A DNA stretch of 64,000 bases from Herpetosiphon geysericola (GTDB taxonomy: Bacteria > Chloroflexota > Chloroflexia > Chloroflexales > Herpetosiphonaceae). Positions 34,704 through 43,837 of the stretch are shown here, piece after piece; position 1 is the stretch's first letter; every line of letters starts with the position of its first letter. The position numbers and the translations under genes are program-made. The notes beneath the pieces were generated by a model. That model had not been told where the DNA came from. It saw nothing but the letters and a program-made list of their open reading frames with translations, and did not search any database. The DNA lies in the NCBI RefSeq assembly GCF_001306135.1, contig NZ_LGKP01000007.1:1-64000 (forward strand). The letters are read 5' to 3'.

Positions 34704-35159
34704 ATGTTGGATAATTGGTTGGGGCGCGACAAAGCATCGTCACAAGCGCCCAAGGAGGAATCCATGAGTAGTAACGATGCGTCACGCCCAACACCGCCAC
34801 CACGCCAACCAGATGATGGCTTGATTCGCCGCCCACGGCCTAACGATCGCGATAATGCCTTTAATTTGGCGCTCGAAGATTTGCGTCGCCAAGTGCAGTT
34901 GCTCTACGAGAGCATCGGCGCCTTGGCTGAACACTATAATGAAACTGGCGGCGACCCACGCCGCGCCCGCGATTGCCGCGATTGCAGCCATTTTCGGATT
35001 GGCTTGCACGTTCCTTGTGTAATGGGCGTTGACCCGCATACCGCGCCATATTTGGCTGTGCGTTGCCCGAAATTCGAAGAAACGAGCGAGAATCGTAAGC
35101 TGATCAATCGTGATGAAGCTGGCTTTAATGCAGCAGTGCGACGCGCCCGCGAAGGCTAG
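34704..35159 (+). CDS. Hypothetical protein with Cys/His-rich C-terminal half
   Basis: 151 residues. The first about 60 are polar and Pro/Arg-rich, probably disordered. A helix follows (NLALEDLRRQVQLLYESIGALAEHY), then a compact Cys/His motif RDCRDCSHFRIGLHVPCVMG and a further Cys in LAVRCPKF, a possible zinc site. GAAGGAG precedes ATG 34704. No family recognised. It stands alone between a repeat block and the sigma-like gene. Confidence 0.65.
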   Translation: MLDNWLGRDKASSQAPKEESMSSNDASRPTPPPRQPDDGLIRRPRPNDRDNAFNLALEDLRRQVQLLYESIGALAEHYNETGGDPRRARDCRDCSHFRIGLHVPCVMGVDPHTAPYLAVRCPKFEETSENRKLINRDEAGFNAAVRRAREG

Positions 35160-35738
35160 TTAGCAATCCCGTAATGTCATTCTTCTACGATCACGTCAGC
35201 ACCCATTGCTCGACGTGATTCTTTTTGTTGACGCTGAGCAATAGCGATAGGGCAGAGGCAATGGCGCAAGCAGCAAACGATGCAGCAATCATCAAATTAT
35301 TACAACGTGGCGATCAGGCAACATGGCGCATGCTGGCTGAGCAATGGTCGGGCGAACTCTATAATTTGGCCTGGGCGGCAGTCTATCAAGCGCCGCTGGC
35401 CCAAAACTTAGTCAATACCGTCTGGGCTACCGCCATTCGCACGATCAATAGCGTTGATCAGCGGCTTGGGCTGCGCCTCTGGCTCTACACGCTTACCTGC
35501 CATGCGCTGCTCGATCATTGGCGTGATCATGGCCAGCAGCCTCAGGCAAATAGCCTGATTCGCGAACTTCAGCGCTTGCCCGAGGCTATGCACTTGGCAG
35601 TAATATTGCATCTGCGCCACAATCTAAGCGCTGCCATGATTGGCGAAATTCTAGGCCGCACCCAACGCGCAACTGAACAATTATTACAGCAAGGCCTGCA
35701 ACGGCTTAATCACCAACTTGCAGCAGCAGAGGGATTGT

Positions 35739-36818
<1,080 letters not shown>

Positions 36819-36828
36819 GAGCAAGCTG

Positions 36829-38622
36829 GTGCTACGTTCGCAACAAGTTCGGCGAGGATTATGGTTTAGCGCAACAGGGCTGGCATGTTTGCTGGCCCTG
36901 TTGTTGAGTGATACTTGGACATGGCGCAGACAGCTCGATCGTTCAGCAGCCGATTTGTTGGTGCGCCAAGTGGCCAGCCACAACCCGCAACCAGCAATTG
37001 TGATTATCGCGATCGATGACCAAGCGCTAAGCAACGAGACAGGCTTTGGGCGGCTCACCGAGTGGAATCGCAGCATCTATGCCCAGTTATTGGACAAGAT
37101 TAAAAGCGCTCGCGTCATTGTCTTTGATCTGCTGTTTACCGGCGCCAATCCTGCTGGCGATCAAGCCTTTGCCCAAGCGCTCGCGCCTTTAGAACACCCA
37201 ATTTTGGCGGTTTCGCGCGAGAACCAAACCAAGCAGATTATTGAGCCAGCCCAGCAATTACAAACTGGCAGGGTGGTTTTGGCCCATAGCGACATCATTG
37301 TCGACCCTGATGGCGTGGTGCGGCGCATCCAAACTCATTATGAGCAACCTGAGCTTTATCCGGCAATCGCCTTGGCCAGCGCCCAAGCATGGTGGCATCT
37401 GCCAGCAGGCTTGAATACCGAGCTAACAGCAACCACGCTTGCCAATGGGGTTACAATTCCGGTCAATAATGCCAGTTTTATGTTAAATTATGCAGGCCCA
37501 AGCCAAACCTATCCCCAAGTCAGTTTGCTGGCGGTGCTCAATGGTGCGGTTGATCCAGCGCTATTCAATGATAAAATCGTGCTGATTGGCTCAACCGCCG
37601 CCGCCCTTGGCGACCGTTACACCACGCCGACCAGCCCGTTGATGGATGGAGTCGAGATTCACGCCAATGCAATTGGCACAATTCTGAATGCCAATGCCTT
37701 GCGCGAACAAAGCCCAGTTGGTCGGCGCAGCATTCTGAGCGGCTTGGTCATTGCTCTTACATTAATCGCCATGATTCGGCGACCATGGCTTTTGTTTAGC
37801 GCCATGGTTATCGGCACAAGCGTGATCGTGATTAGCGCAGTTAGCGGGCTACAACAACAATTAATCCGCATCGATCTAGCTAGCCCATTATTAGCGATTG
37901 GTGTAACTGGCTTGGTTATGCTGCTCGTTCAAAACAACCTACAACGCCAAGATCACACCCAAGTGCTCGACCTGTTTGCCAAACGCACGCCGCCCAGCGT
38001 GCTCAATGAGCTACTGAAGGCCGCCGAACGTGGCCAGTTGAAACTTGGCGGCGAACGGCGCGAGGTCAGTGTGGTGTTTATGGATATGCGCGGCTTCACC
38101 ACCTTGGCGGAGCGCTTGCCACCAGAAGCCATGATGCAGATTATCAATACCTATCTTGACCTGATTGCGAAGGCACTAATTCAGCATGGCGGCACGCTCA
38201 ATCAATATGCTGGCGATCAAGCGATGGCGATTTTCAACGCTCCTGTTGGCCAACCAGACCATGCCCAGCGGGCAATTCGCGGAGCAATGGCAGCGTTAAG
38301 CGCAATTGTGGCCTTTAATCGTTCAGCAGCAGCCCGCGCCTTACCTGCTCAAGCTTCGTTTGGCGCAGGCATTAATACAGGAATTGGCGTGGTTGGCAAT
38401 GTTGGAGCACAGGAGCGCTACGACTATAGCGTGATAGGTGATGTAACCAATGTAGCAGCTCGTTTGTGTGGCGCTGCCCCAGCTAACACCATTTATCTTG
38501 GCCCCGATACCTTGGCCGAAGATTTGGGCGATTTGCAAAGCAGCATTCAAGCAATTGGCCCGTTGGTGCTCAAAGGCAAGGAAACTCCGCTCGACGTTGC
38601 GGCAATTGTAGTAGCTGAGTAA
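36829..38622 (+). CDS. CHASE2-domain adenylate/guanylate cyclase
   Basis: 597 residues: N-terminal transmembrane helix, extracytoplasmic CHASE2 sensor (AIVIIAIDDQALSNETGFG; VIVFDLLFTGAN; FNDKIVLIGSTAAALGD), three further transmembrane helices (about residues 305-370), then a class III cyclase domain. Metal-binding Asp residues are in VSVVFMDMRGFTTLAERL and NQYAGDQAMAIFNAP. AGERYDYSVIGDVTNVAARL-type features are also present (here AQERYDYSVIGD). It makes cAMP or cGMP. GTG start with TAGGAG overlapping the end of the FecR gene, so it is clearly one operon. The signal is probably envelope stress (inference). Confidence 0.9.
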   Translation: MLRSQQVRRGLWFSATGLACLLALLLSDTWTWRRQLDRSAADLLVRQVASHNPQPAIVIIAIDDQALSNETGFGRLTEWNRSIYAQLLDKIKSARVIVFDLLFTGANPAGDQAFAQALAPLEHPILAVSRENQTKQIIEPAQQLQTGRVVLAHSDIIVDPDGVVRRIQTHYEQPELYPAIALASAQAWWHLPAGLNTELTATTLANGVTIPVNNASFMLNYAGPSQTYPQVSLLAVLNGAVDPALFNDKIVLIGSTAAALGDRYTTPTSPLMDGVEIHANAIGTILNANALREQSPVGRRSILSGLVIALTLIAMIRRPWLLFSAMVIGTSVIVISAVSGLQQQLIRIDLASPLLAIGVTGLVMLLVQNNLQRQDHTQVLDLFAKRTPPSVLNELLKAAERGQLKLGGERREVSVVFMDMRGFTTLAERLPPEAMMQIINTYLDLIAKALIQHGGTLNQYAGDQAMAIFNAPVGQPDHAQRAIRGAMAALSAIVAFNRSAAARALPAQASFGAGINTGIGVVGNVGAQERYDYSVIGDVTNVAARLCGAAPANTIYLGPDTLAEDLGDLQSSIQAIGPLVLKGKETPLDVAAIVVAE

Positions 38623-38628
38623 GCAGCC

Positions 38629-39462
38629 ATGCAAGGATTCAACCGTTTATTGATCACCATTATTGCGCTCGCATTGGCCGTTTTGGCAATTACAATTGCG
38701 CTACTGCCATTGCAAAGTTTCGATCTGGGCTTGCGTTTGTTCCAATATTTGCGTGCTCAAGCGTTAATTTATAGTCAAACTACGCGGATTGTAGCTGGAA
38801 TTGTGGGCTTGCTCATGCTTGGTTTGGCCTTGGCACAGATGTTTATTCGCCAAAGCCAATATGTGCCAGTCCGCAATACTGGTTCTGGCTATGCCCAACT
38901 CGATCTGCAAACCGTCCAGCGTGCCGTCGACCAAGCCTTGGGCCAAGCGCTGGATGTGCGCAGCGGCAAAGCCAATGTACAAGCCTATGGCGAAGGCGTG
39001 GCGATTTACTGCGAGCTTGAGTTGCACCCAACCGCCCATCTCAACGATACCTTGGCCGATCTGCATCAACGGATTCGCGCAGAGGTTGAAGACCGCTTAG
39101 GTGTGGCAATTCTGACCCTCAAAAGCAAAGTTAAAAGCAATCCCTACCCCAATGCGCCGCATAGTCAGCAAAGCGGCGCTGCGCCAGCTGATCTCGACCC
39201 GCGTCAACCAGCTTGGGATGTACGCGAGTTACGCCGCCGCTTAGAACGGAGCATTTTGAACCAACCGAATGTGGTTGATCTTGAGGTGGTGCTTGGCTAT
39301 CACCCCGATGGGGCAAGCGTGTTTGTGCAAGTATTTCTCGAACAAACTGCCCAAGTCCCAAGCACAATAGCCAATGTCGAGCGCTTAATTCACACTATTG
39401 TGGCAGATGACTTTCGCCTGAGCGTCTACGATTTGCGTGTGACCAGCCAAACGATTGATTAG
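38629..39462 (+). CDS. AmaP-like (alkaline shock membrane anchor) protein
   Basis: 277 residues. Two N-terminal transmembrane helices (LLITIIALALAVLAITIALL; IVAGIVGLLMLGLALAQMF) are followed by a soluble domain with the Asp23/AmaP-like pattern GVAIYCELELHPTAHLNDTLADLHQRIRAEVEDRLG, and a second, similar segment after a Pro-rich linker (VDLEVVLGYHPDGASVFVQVFL). AmaP anchors Asp23 at the membrane in Gram-positives; no asp23 gene is here. It starts six bases after the cyclase gene, last of the operon. Family assignment is moderate. Confidence 0.65.
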   Translation: MQGFNRLLITIIALALAVLAITIALLPLQSFDLGLRLFQYLRAQALIYSQTTRIVAGIVGLLMLGLALAQMFIRQSQYVPVRNTGSGYAQLDLQTVQRAVDQALGQALDVRSGKANVQAYGEGVAIYCELELHPTAHLNDTLADLHQRIRAEVEDRLGVAILTLKSKVKSNPYPNAPHSQQSGAAPADLDPRQPAWDVRELRRRLERSILNQPNVVDLEVVLGYHPDGASVFVQVFLEQTAQVPSTIANVERLIHTIVADDFRLSVYDLRVTSQTID

Positions 39463-39622
39463 TTGGTGCGTAATCAGCAACGGCGTAGGAATTTAGTCCT
39501 ACAAATACGCCGCAATTTGCCTCTCGTGGGGGATGGCAAAAGAACTATTGATTGCATACAATACGCTAGACTTATTGTGGCTCTTAGCAACCAGCATTGT
39601 TGACCTTCCCCAAAAAAATTGT

Positions 39623-39632
39623 AAACCGGTTT
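39623..39632. promoter_or_regulatory. Perfect AAACCGGTTT palindrome upstream of the DUF11 protein gene
   Basis: The 10-base palindrome lies 50 bases before the start codon, near the -35 position relative to a GATAAT at 39647. Its CG-centred form resembles LacI/GalR-type operators. No such regulator is in the window. Confidence 0.35.
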
Positions 39633-39681
39633 GTTAAGCCAATTGCGATAATGACGGTATTTTATTGGTCAAGGAGTTTTT

Positions 39682-41469
39682 ATGGGCCGGCAGCCGTTTC
39701 GCTATCAACGCCTCGCACTACTCAGCCTTGTGGCTTTGCTGGGGTGCATCACACCAACCAAAGCCGTCGAAATTCCGCCAGCAGGCGCGTCGGTCTATTT
39801 GCAAACCAACGGCCCAACCAACACCCTTAACAATGGTGATTGGTATACAAACAACACTGCTGGCGCAGGCAATGGTTCGCATTATTTCACCGTCGAAATT
39901 CCGTGTAGTGTCAACACTACCACGACAACTGGCGGTTGGCCAACCAATCAGCCAGTCCATATTGATATTTTCAGCCCTGAAATGAATAGCACCACCACCG
40001 TCAGCGACGAACAGCGGGGTGGCAGCTACGATAATACTCAATTTGAGTTTTATGCAGCTGGCACAGTCATTGGCCCAGGGCCAGCCACACCTGCACCAGG
40101 ATCTGCTGGCAGCTTGCATCAACAAACCTTTGTGCCAGCCGCAACCGCTCCTACTTGGGTGCGCTTGTATACAATTGCTGCTCCAGTAACCTGTGGCAAC
40201 TATGTGTTGCGCTCATCAACCTTCGGCAACGATGAAAATGGTTGGCGCTTGCGGGTTGGTCGCGACAATGATAACGATCCCAATACTGCGCCCCCAGCTA
40301 ACACCGATAACTTCGATGGTGTAGCTGGCACTGGCGATGAAATTACGATTGGCATGCGCCAAGCCTCGTTCCAACACGATGCAGGCAATCCTGATACAGT
40401 CGCAACCTGTTTAACCTTGTATGAATATGTAGCCCCTGGCCAACCAAGCGTCAACTTCAATAACTTCGATATCGATAACTTGCGCCGCGTGCGCTATTAT
40501 GCGCCCGGCGATCCCAGCTACACACCAATGGGCAATACTGGCGGCATCGTTGGCACGTTGAGCAATGATCAAATTTGGAACGGGGCAGGAGCAACTTTAG
40601 CTACCCGAGTTGGCGATACAATCAACAATCCAGCAGCAGGCTGGTGGCGCATCGTCACTTGTACCAGCGATCACAACCAGTTTATTCAAGAAGGCCAAAC
40701 CGGGGTTCAGGCCTACTATCAGCAACCACCAACGCCCATTATGGCCCTGAGCAAAACCGATGGGGTTACTTTGGTGACGCCAGGCGATACACTCAACTAC
40801 ACCATCACCTTTACTAATACCTCAAACACCACGGCTACGCCTGGTGCGGCTACCAACGTGACCTTAACCGACAATCTGCCACCATCGACAACCTTTGTCA
40901 GTTGTGCAATTAATGCACCATTCACGGGAACATGTAGCCATTCTGGCGGGATCGTAAGCTTCAATATCAATCAAATAGTGCGCCCAGGCGAAATTGGGCA
41001 ACTGAATGTTCAGGTTACGGTCAATAATCCAATTACCGTGGTACCTGTAGTTAATAACGTAACCTTGAATTTCAACGATAGCTTGAATAATATTTTTCAA
41101 CCATTGACAGCCAGCGATAACGATTTAGTCAATCCAACCGCTGTTAATGTGGTCGGGCTGAGCGCGTTGGCCCGCACTAACGCGATTCAAGTTCGTTGGA
41201 GCACCAGCAGCGAAGTCGATAGCCAAGGCTTTCACATCTATCGCAGCATCAGCGATGATGAATCGACTGCTGTTCAAGTGACCGAGAGCTTGATTCCAGC
41301 CTTGGGTGCACACAGTAGCTATCAATGGCTCGATACCAATGTTATGCCAAATGTGCGCTATTACTATTGGCTCGCCGAAGTTGATACCAATAATACGCTG
41401 ACGATGGTCGGCCAAACCGAGGCCCAAATCGAACGCTACACGATATTTACGCCCTTTGTACTGCGCTAA
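39682..41469 (+). CDS. Secreted DUF11-domain protein with C-terminal tag
   Basis: 595 residues. Signal peptide (Arg-rich start, hydrophobic LALLSLVALLGC, about residues 1-28; a lipoprotein-like Cys is present). A large Asn/Thr-rich unknown region follows. Next is a DUF11/CARDB-like repeat (SKTDGVTLVTPGDTLNYTITFTNTS ... VTLTDNLPPSTTFVSC), then a fibronectin-III-like part (NAIQVRWSTSSEVDSQGFHIYRS). It ends YTIFTPFVLR. Probably a surface or matrix protein. The tail resembles the ends of the metalloprotease and Kelch proteins. A terminator follows. Confidence 0.83.
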   Translation: MGRQPFRYQRLALLSLVALLGCITPTKAVEIPPAGASVYLQTNGPTNTLNNGDWYTNNTAGAGNGSHYFTVEIPCSVNTTTTTGGWPTNQPVHIDIFSPEMNSTTTVSDEQRGGSYDNTQFEFYAAGTVIGPGPATPAPGSAGSLHQQTFVPAATAPTWVRLYTIAAPVTCGNYVLRSSTFGNDENGWRLRVGRDNDNDPNTAPPANTDNFDGVAGTGDEITIGMRQASFQHDAGNPDTVATCLTLYEYVAPGQPSVNFNNFDIDNLRRVRYYAPGDPSYTPMGNTGGIVGTLSNDQIWNGAGATLATRVGDTINNPAAGWWRIVTCTSDHNQFIQEGQTGVQAYYQQPPTPIMALSKTDGVTLVTPGDTLNYTITFTNTSNTTATPGAATNVTLTDNLPPSTTFVSCAINAPFTGTCSHSGGIVSFNINQIVRPGEIGQLNVQVTVNNPITVVPVVNNVTLNFNDSLNNIFQPLTASDNDLVNPTAVNVVGLSALARTNAIQVRWSTSSEVDSQGFHIYRSISDDESTAVQVTESLIPALGAHSSYQWLDTNVMPNVRYYYWLAEVDTNNTLTMVGQTEAQIERYTIFTPFVLR

Positions 41470-41493
41470 AATACATTCTCCCCTTAACCAAAA

Positions 41494-41527
41494 CAAGGCC
41501 AGGTCGCTTGACCTGGCCTTGTTTTTT
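41494..41527. terminator. Bidirectional terminator between the DUF11 and histidine kinase genes
   Basis: Stem CAAGGCCAGGTC (41494-41505) / GACCTGGCCTTG (41510-41521), perfect over 12 pairs, followed by TTTTTT on the plus strand. Confidence 0.9.
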
Positions 41528-41583
41528 ATGTCAAATTACAAAGTATGTTCAGCTATCTTCTCGTTATGGTTAATATTTACAAT

Positions 41584-43188
41584 TTACTCACCGTTGGCCA
41601 AAATGACGCTTGGCTCAACCTCGGGCAGGCTCGGCGGGGCTATTGGCAACGTCCAATAGAAGCGCGAGCCTTTGCCCACCGTGCTATCGGCCCACATGCG
41701 GCCACCATGGGCCTCGATAATCGATTTGGTCAGATATAAGCCCAAGCCAGCGCCCTGGGTTTCACGAGCCAAACGATTATCAACCCGATAAAATGGCATA
41801 AATAACTTCGGCAATTCTTCTTGGGCGATGCCAATACCTTCATCGGTCACATAACTTAGCACATGGCCATTCTCCGGCCAGCCGCCCAAACGAATCACGC
41901 CACCCTCTGGCGAATATTTGATCGCATTCGAGATCAAGTTGGAAAGTACCATGCGAATGCGCTCTTGATCTGCATAGACATGCGGTAGTTTTGGCTCAAA
42001 ACGCAGCTGAAATTCAAAGCGTTGGTCAACCGTTGAGGCAAACGCCGCCACCACATCAGCCGCTAATTCACTCAGATCAAATGGCGCAGGATGCAGGCGC
42101 AAACCACCAGCCTGCATACGCGAAACTTCCAGCAAATCGCCAATTAAGCGTGCCAAGCGATCAGCTTCTTCTTCGATGCCTGTTAGCATTTCGGTTTTGG
42201 TGGCTTTGTTGAGCTTAACATCGGTGCGGCTCAGCGTGCTGGCATAGCCTTTGATAATCGCAACTGGCGTTTTTAGCTCATGCGACATCACCGAGATAAA
42301 GGTTGATTGTTGCTGCTCGTCGCGTTTCTGCTTGGTAAGATCGCGAATATTGGCAATTGCGCCGCCAAAACGGCCATTGGTTTCGCGCACCACGCTATAC
42401 GAAGATCCAACATAAATCTCGTGGCCATCGCGATGGGTCACCCAGCCCTCGACCGAAGGATGATCGTTATCGGGGAAGAGTTGCAGCGGGCAGGCGGTCA
42501 AGCAAATATTAACCCCTTGTTGATTGTGAATCGCTAAGACTTCGGCGCAGGGCCGACCCAATGCTTCCTCACGCGACCAACCAGTGAGCCGTTCCATGGC
42601 AGCGTTGAAACGAGTAATTCGCCAGCGCGTGTCGAGCATCATCATGCCATCGGCGCTGGCCTCGATAATTGCATCAAGCCGCCCGCGTTCGGCAATCGCC
42701 TCGGCATAGAGTTGCGAATTATTAACCGCAATCGCCGCAAAATCAACAAACGCACTCAGCAATTGACGGTCGTCGGCAGTAAAGCCTACGTTGAGCGCAG
42801 CGCGCAACACCAACATCATGCCCAATTGTTGGTCGCCAGTGACCATGGGCAAGGCCACAACTTGGCGCAACGGCACATTTAACGCGGTCGCAAGTTTGCT
42901 CAATTCATTCGACATGTGGCCTGATTGGGGGCCTTCGCTTTCCAAAACATGCAAAATCTCATCGAAGGCCGTCCACAAACTGGGCGTAAGGCCATAGGCG
43001 GCGCGAATTTCCAGTCGTTGATTGGGATTATACAAGGCGATCAAGCCATAATTTCCCGCCAACAACTCCACCGCTTGGGCAATCACCAAATTGAGCAACG
43101 GCTCAGCATCAAGCTGCGCAGCCATTGCCCGCATCAAACGCAAAAGATAATCGCGTTGGCGTAATCGCAGATCCTGAGGCTCTAACAT
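41584..43188 (-). CDS. GAF-PAS sensor histidine kinase
   Basis: About 534 residues, no transmembrane segment. A GAF domain lies at about residues 20-170 (LDAEPLLNLVIAQAVELLAG). A PAS domain follows (IIEASADGMMMLDTRWRITRFNAAMERLTGW). The HisKA helix has the phospho-His in FISVMSHELKTPVAII. HATPase N-box is NLISNAIKYSPEGG, then DEGIGIAQEELPKLFMPFYR and GAGLGLYLTKSIIEAHGG. Cytoplasmic sensor of unknown signal. ATG 43188 chosen because the frame upstream to 43425 would run into the divergent hsp20 gene. No partner regulator adjacent. Confidence 0.93.
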   Translation of the reverse strand: MLEPQDLRLRQRDYLLRLMRAMAAQLDAEPLLNLVIAQAVELLAGNYGLIALYNPNQRLEIRAAYGLTPSLWTAFDEILHVLESEGPQSGHMSNELSKLATALNVPLRQVVALPMVTGDQQLGMMLVLRAALNVGFTADDRQLLSAFVDFAAIAVNNSQLYAEAIAERGRLDAIIEASADGMMMLDTRWRITRFNAAMERLTGWSREEALGRPCAEVLAIHNQQGVNICLTACPLQLFPDNDHPSVEGWVTHRDGHEIYVGSSYSVVRETNGRFGGAIANIRDLTKQKRDEQQQSTFISVMSHELKTPVAIIKGYASTLSRTDVKLNKATKTEMLTGIEEEADRLARLIGDLLEVSRMQAGGLRLHPAPFDLSELAADVVAAFASTVDQRFEFQLRFEPKLPHVYADQERIRMVLSNLISNAIKYSPEGGVIRLGGWPENGHVLSYVTDEGIGIAQEELPKLFMPFYRVDNRLARETQGAGLGLYLTKSIIEAHGGRMWADSTVGKGSRFYWTLPIAPPSLPEVEPSVILANGE

Positions 43189-43315
43189 GGCTCTAACGCT
43201 CCATAGACGTTGTTCTAACACTGCCAGAGTATTATACAAACAGTTACGAAATTGATTGATGCAGACGAAATCGACATCAAAAAAACAAAAGCTGTATTGC
43301 AAGGAGAATACCACA

Positions 43316-43783
43316 ATGGCAACTATCAATCGTTGGTCACCAGTCGAAGAAGCCCTGAGCTTGCGCGATGCAATGAGCCGTTTGTTTGAAGAAAGCTTTG
43401 TTGCGCCATCAGCAGCAACTCGCACTGGTTTGAGCGTCGATATGAATGTTTTGGAAAATGCTAATAGCTATATTATCGAAGCTGCTGTGCCAGGCCTCAA
43501 AGCAGAAGATCTTGATATTACGTTGCAAGAAAATGTCTTGACCATCAGTGGTGAAATTCGCAACCAAAAATTGAGCGAAGGCACGACCGCCCATCGCACC
43601 GAGCGCCGCTATGGCCGCTTCAGCCGCTCAATCACCTTGCCAATGTTGGTCAAAGGCGATGAAATCAACGCCACCTTAGAACATGGCATCTTGCGGCTCG
43701 ACGTTCCTAAGGCCGAAGAAGTCAAACCACGCAAAATCAGCGTCCAAGTTGGTGGCCCCAAAGAGCTTGAAGTTAATAAGTAA
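43316..43783 (+). CDS. hsp20: Hsp20-family small heat-shock protein
   Basis: 155 residues. An alpha-crystallin domain covers about residues 45-140 (DMNVLENANSYIIEAAVPGLKAEDLDITLQENVLTISGE), ending with the family's LEHGILRLDVPK. A C-terminal RKISVQV carries the I-x-V anchoring motif. ATP-independent holdase for unfolding proteins. ATG 43316 after AAGGAG. Divergent from the histidine kinase; a strong terminator follows. No CIRCE element seen. Confidence 0.95.
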   Translation: MATINRWSPVEEALSLRDAMSRLFEESFVAPSAATRTGLSVDMNVLENANSYIIEAAVPGLKAEDLDITLQENVLTISGEIRNQKLSEGTTAHRTERRYGRFSRSITLPMLVKGDEINATLEHGILRLDVPKAEEVKPRKISVQVGGPKELEVNK

Positions 43784-43796
43784 GACCTAAACCAGT

Positions 43797-43833
43797 AAAA
43801 GCCCTGTGCGAGAACTTCGCACAGGGCTTTTTT
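43797..43833. terminator. Bidirectional terminator between hsp20 and the Kelch gene
   Basis: Stem AAAAGCCCTGTGCGA (43797-43811) / TCGCACAGGGCTTTT (43817-43831), perfect over 15 pairs with loop GAACT, ending in TTTTTT. Confidence 0.95.
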
Positions 43834-43837
43834 GCAT

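Noticed and set aside
43189-43425. N-terminal extension of the histidine kinase
   Set aside because: It would overlap the start of the divergent hsp20 gene, and the residues do not extend the GAF domain.
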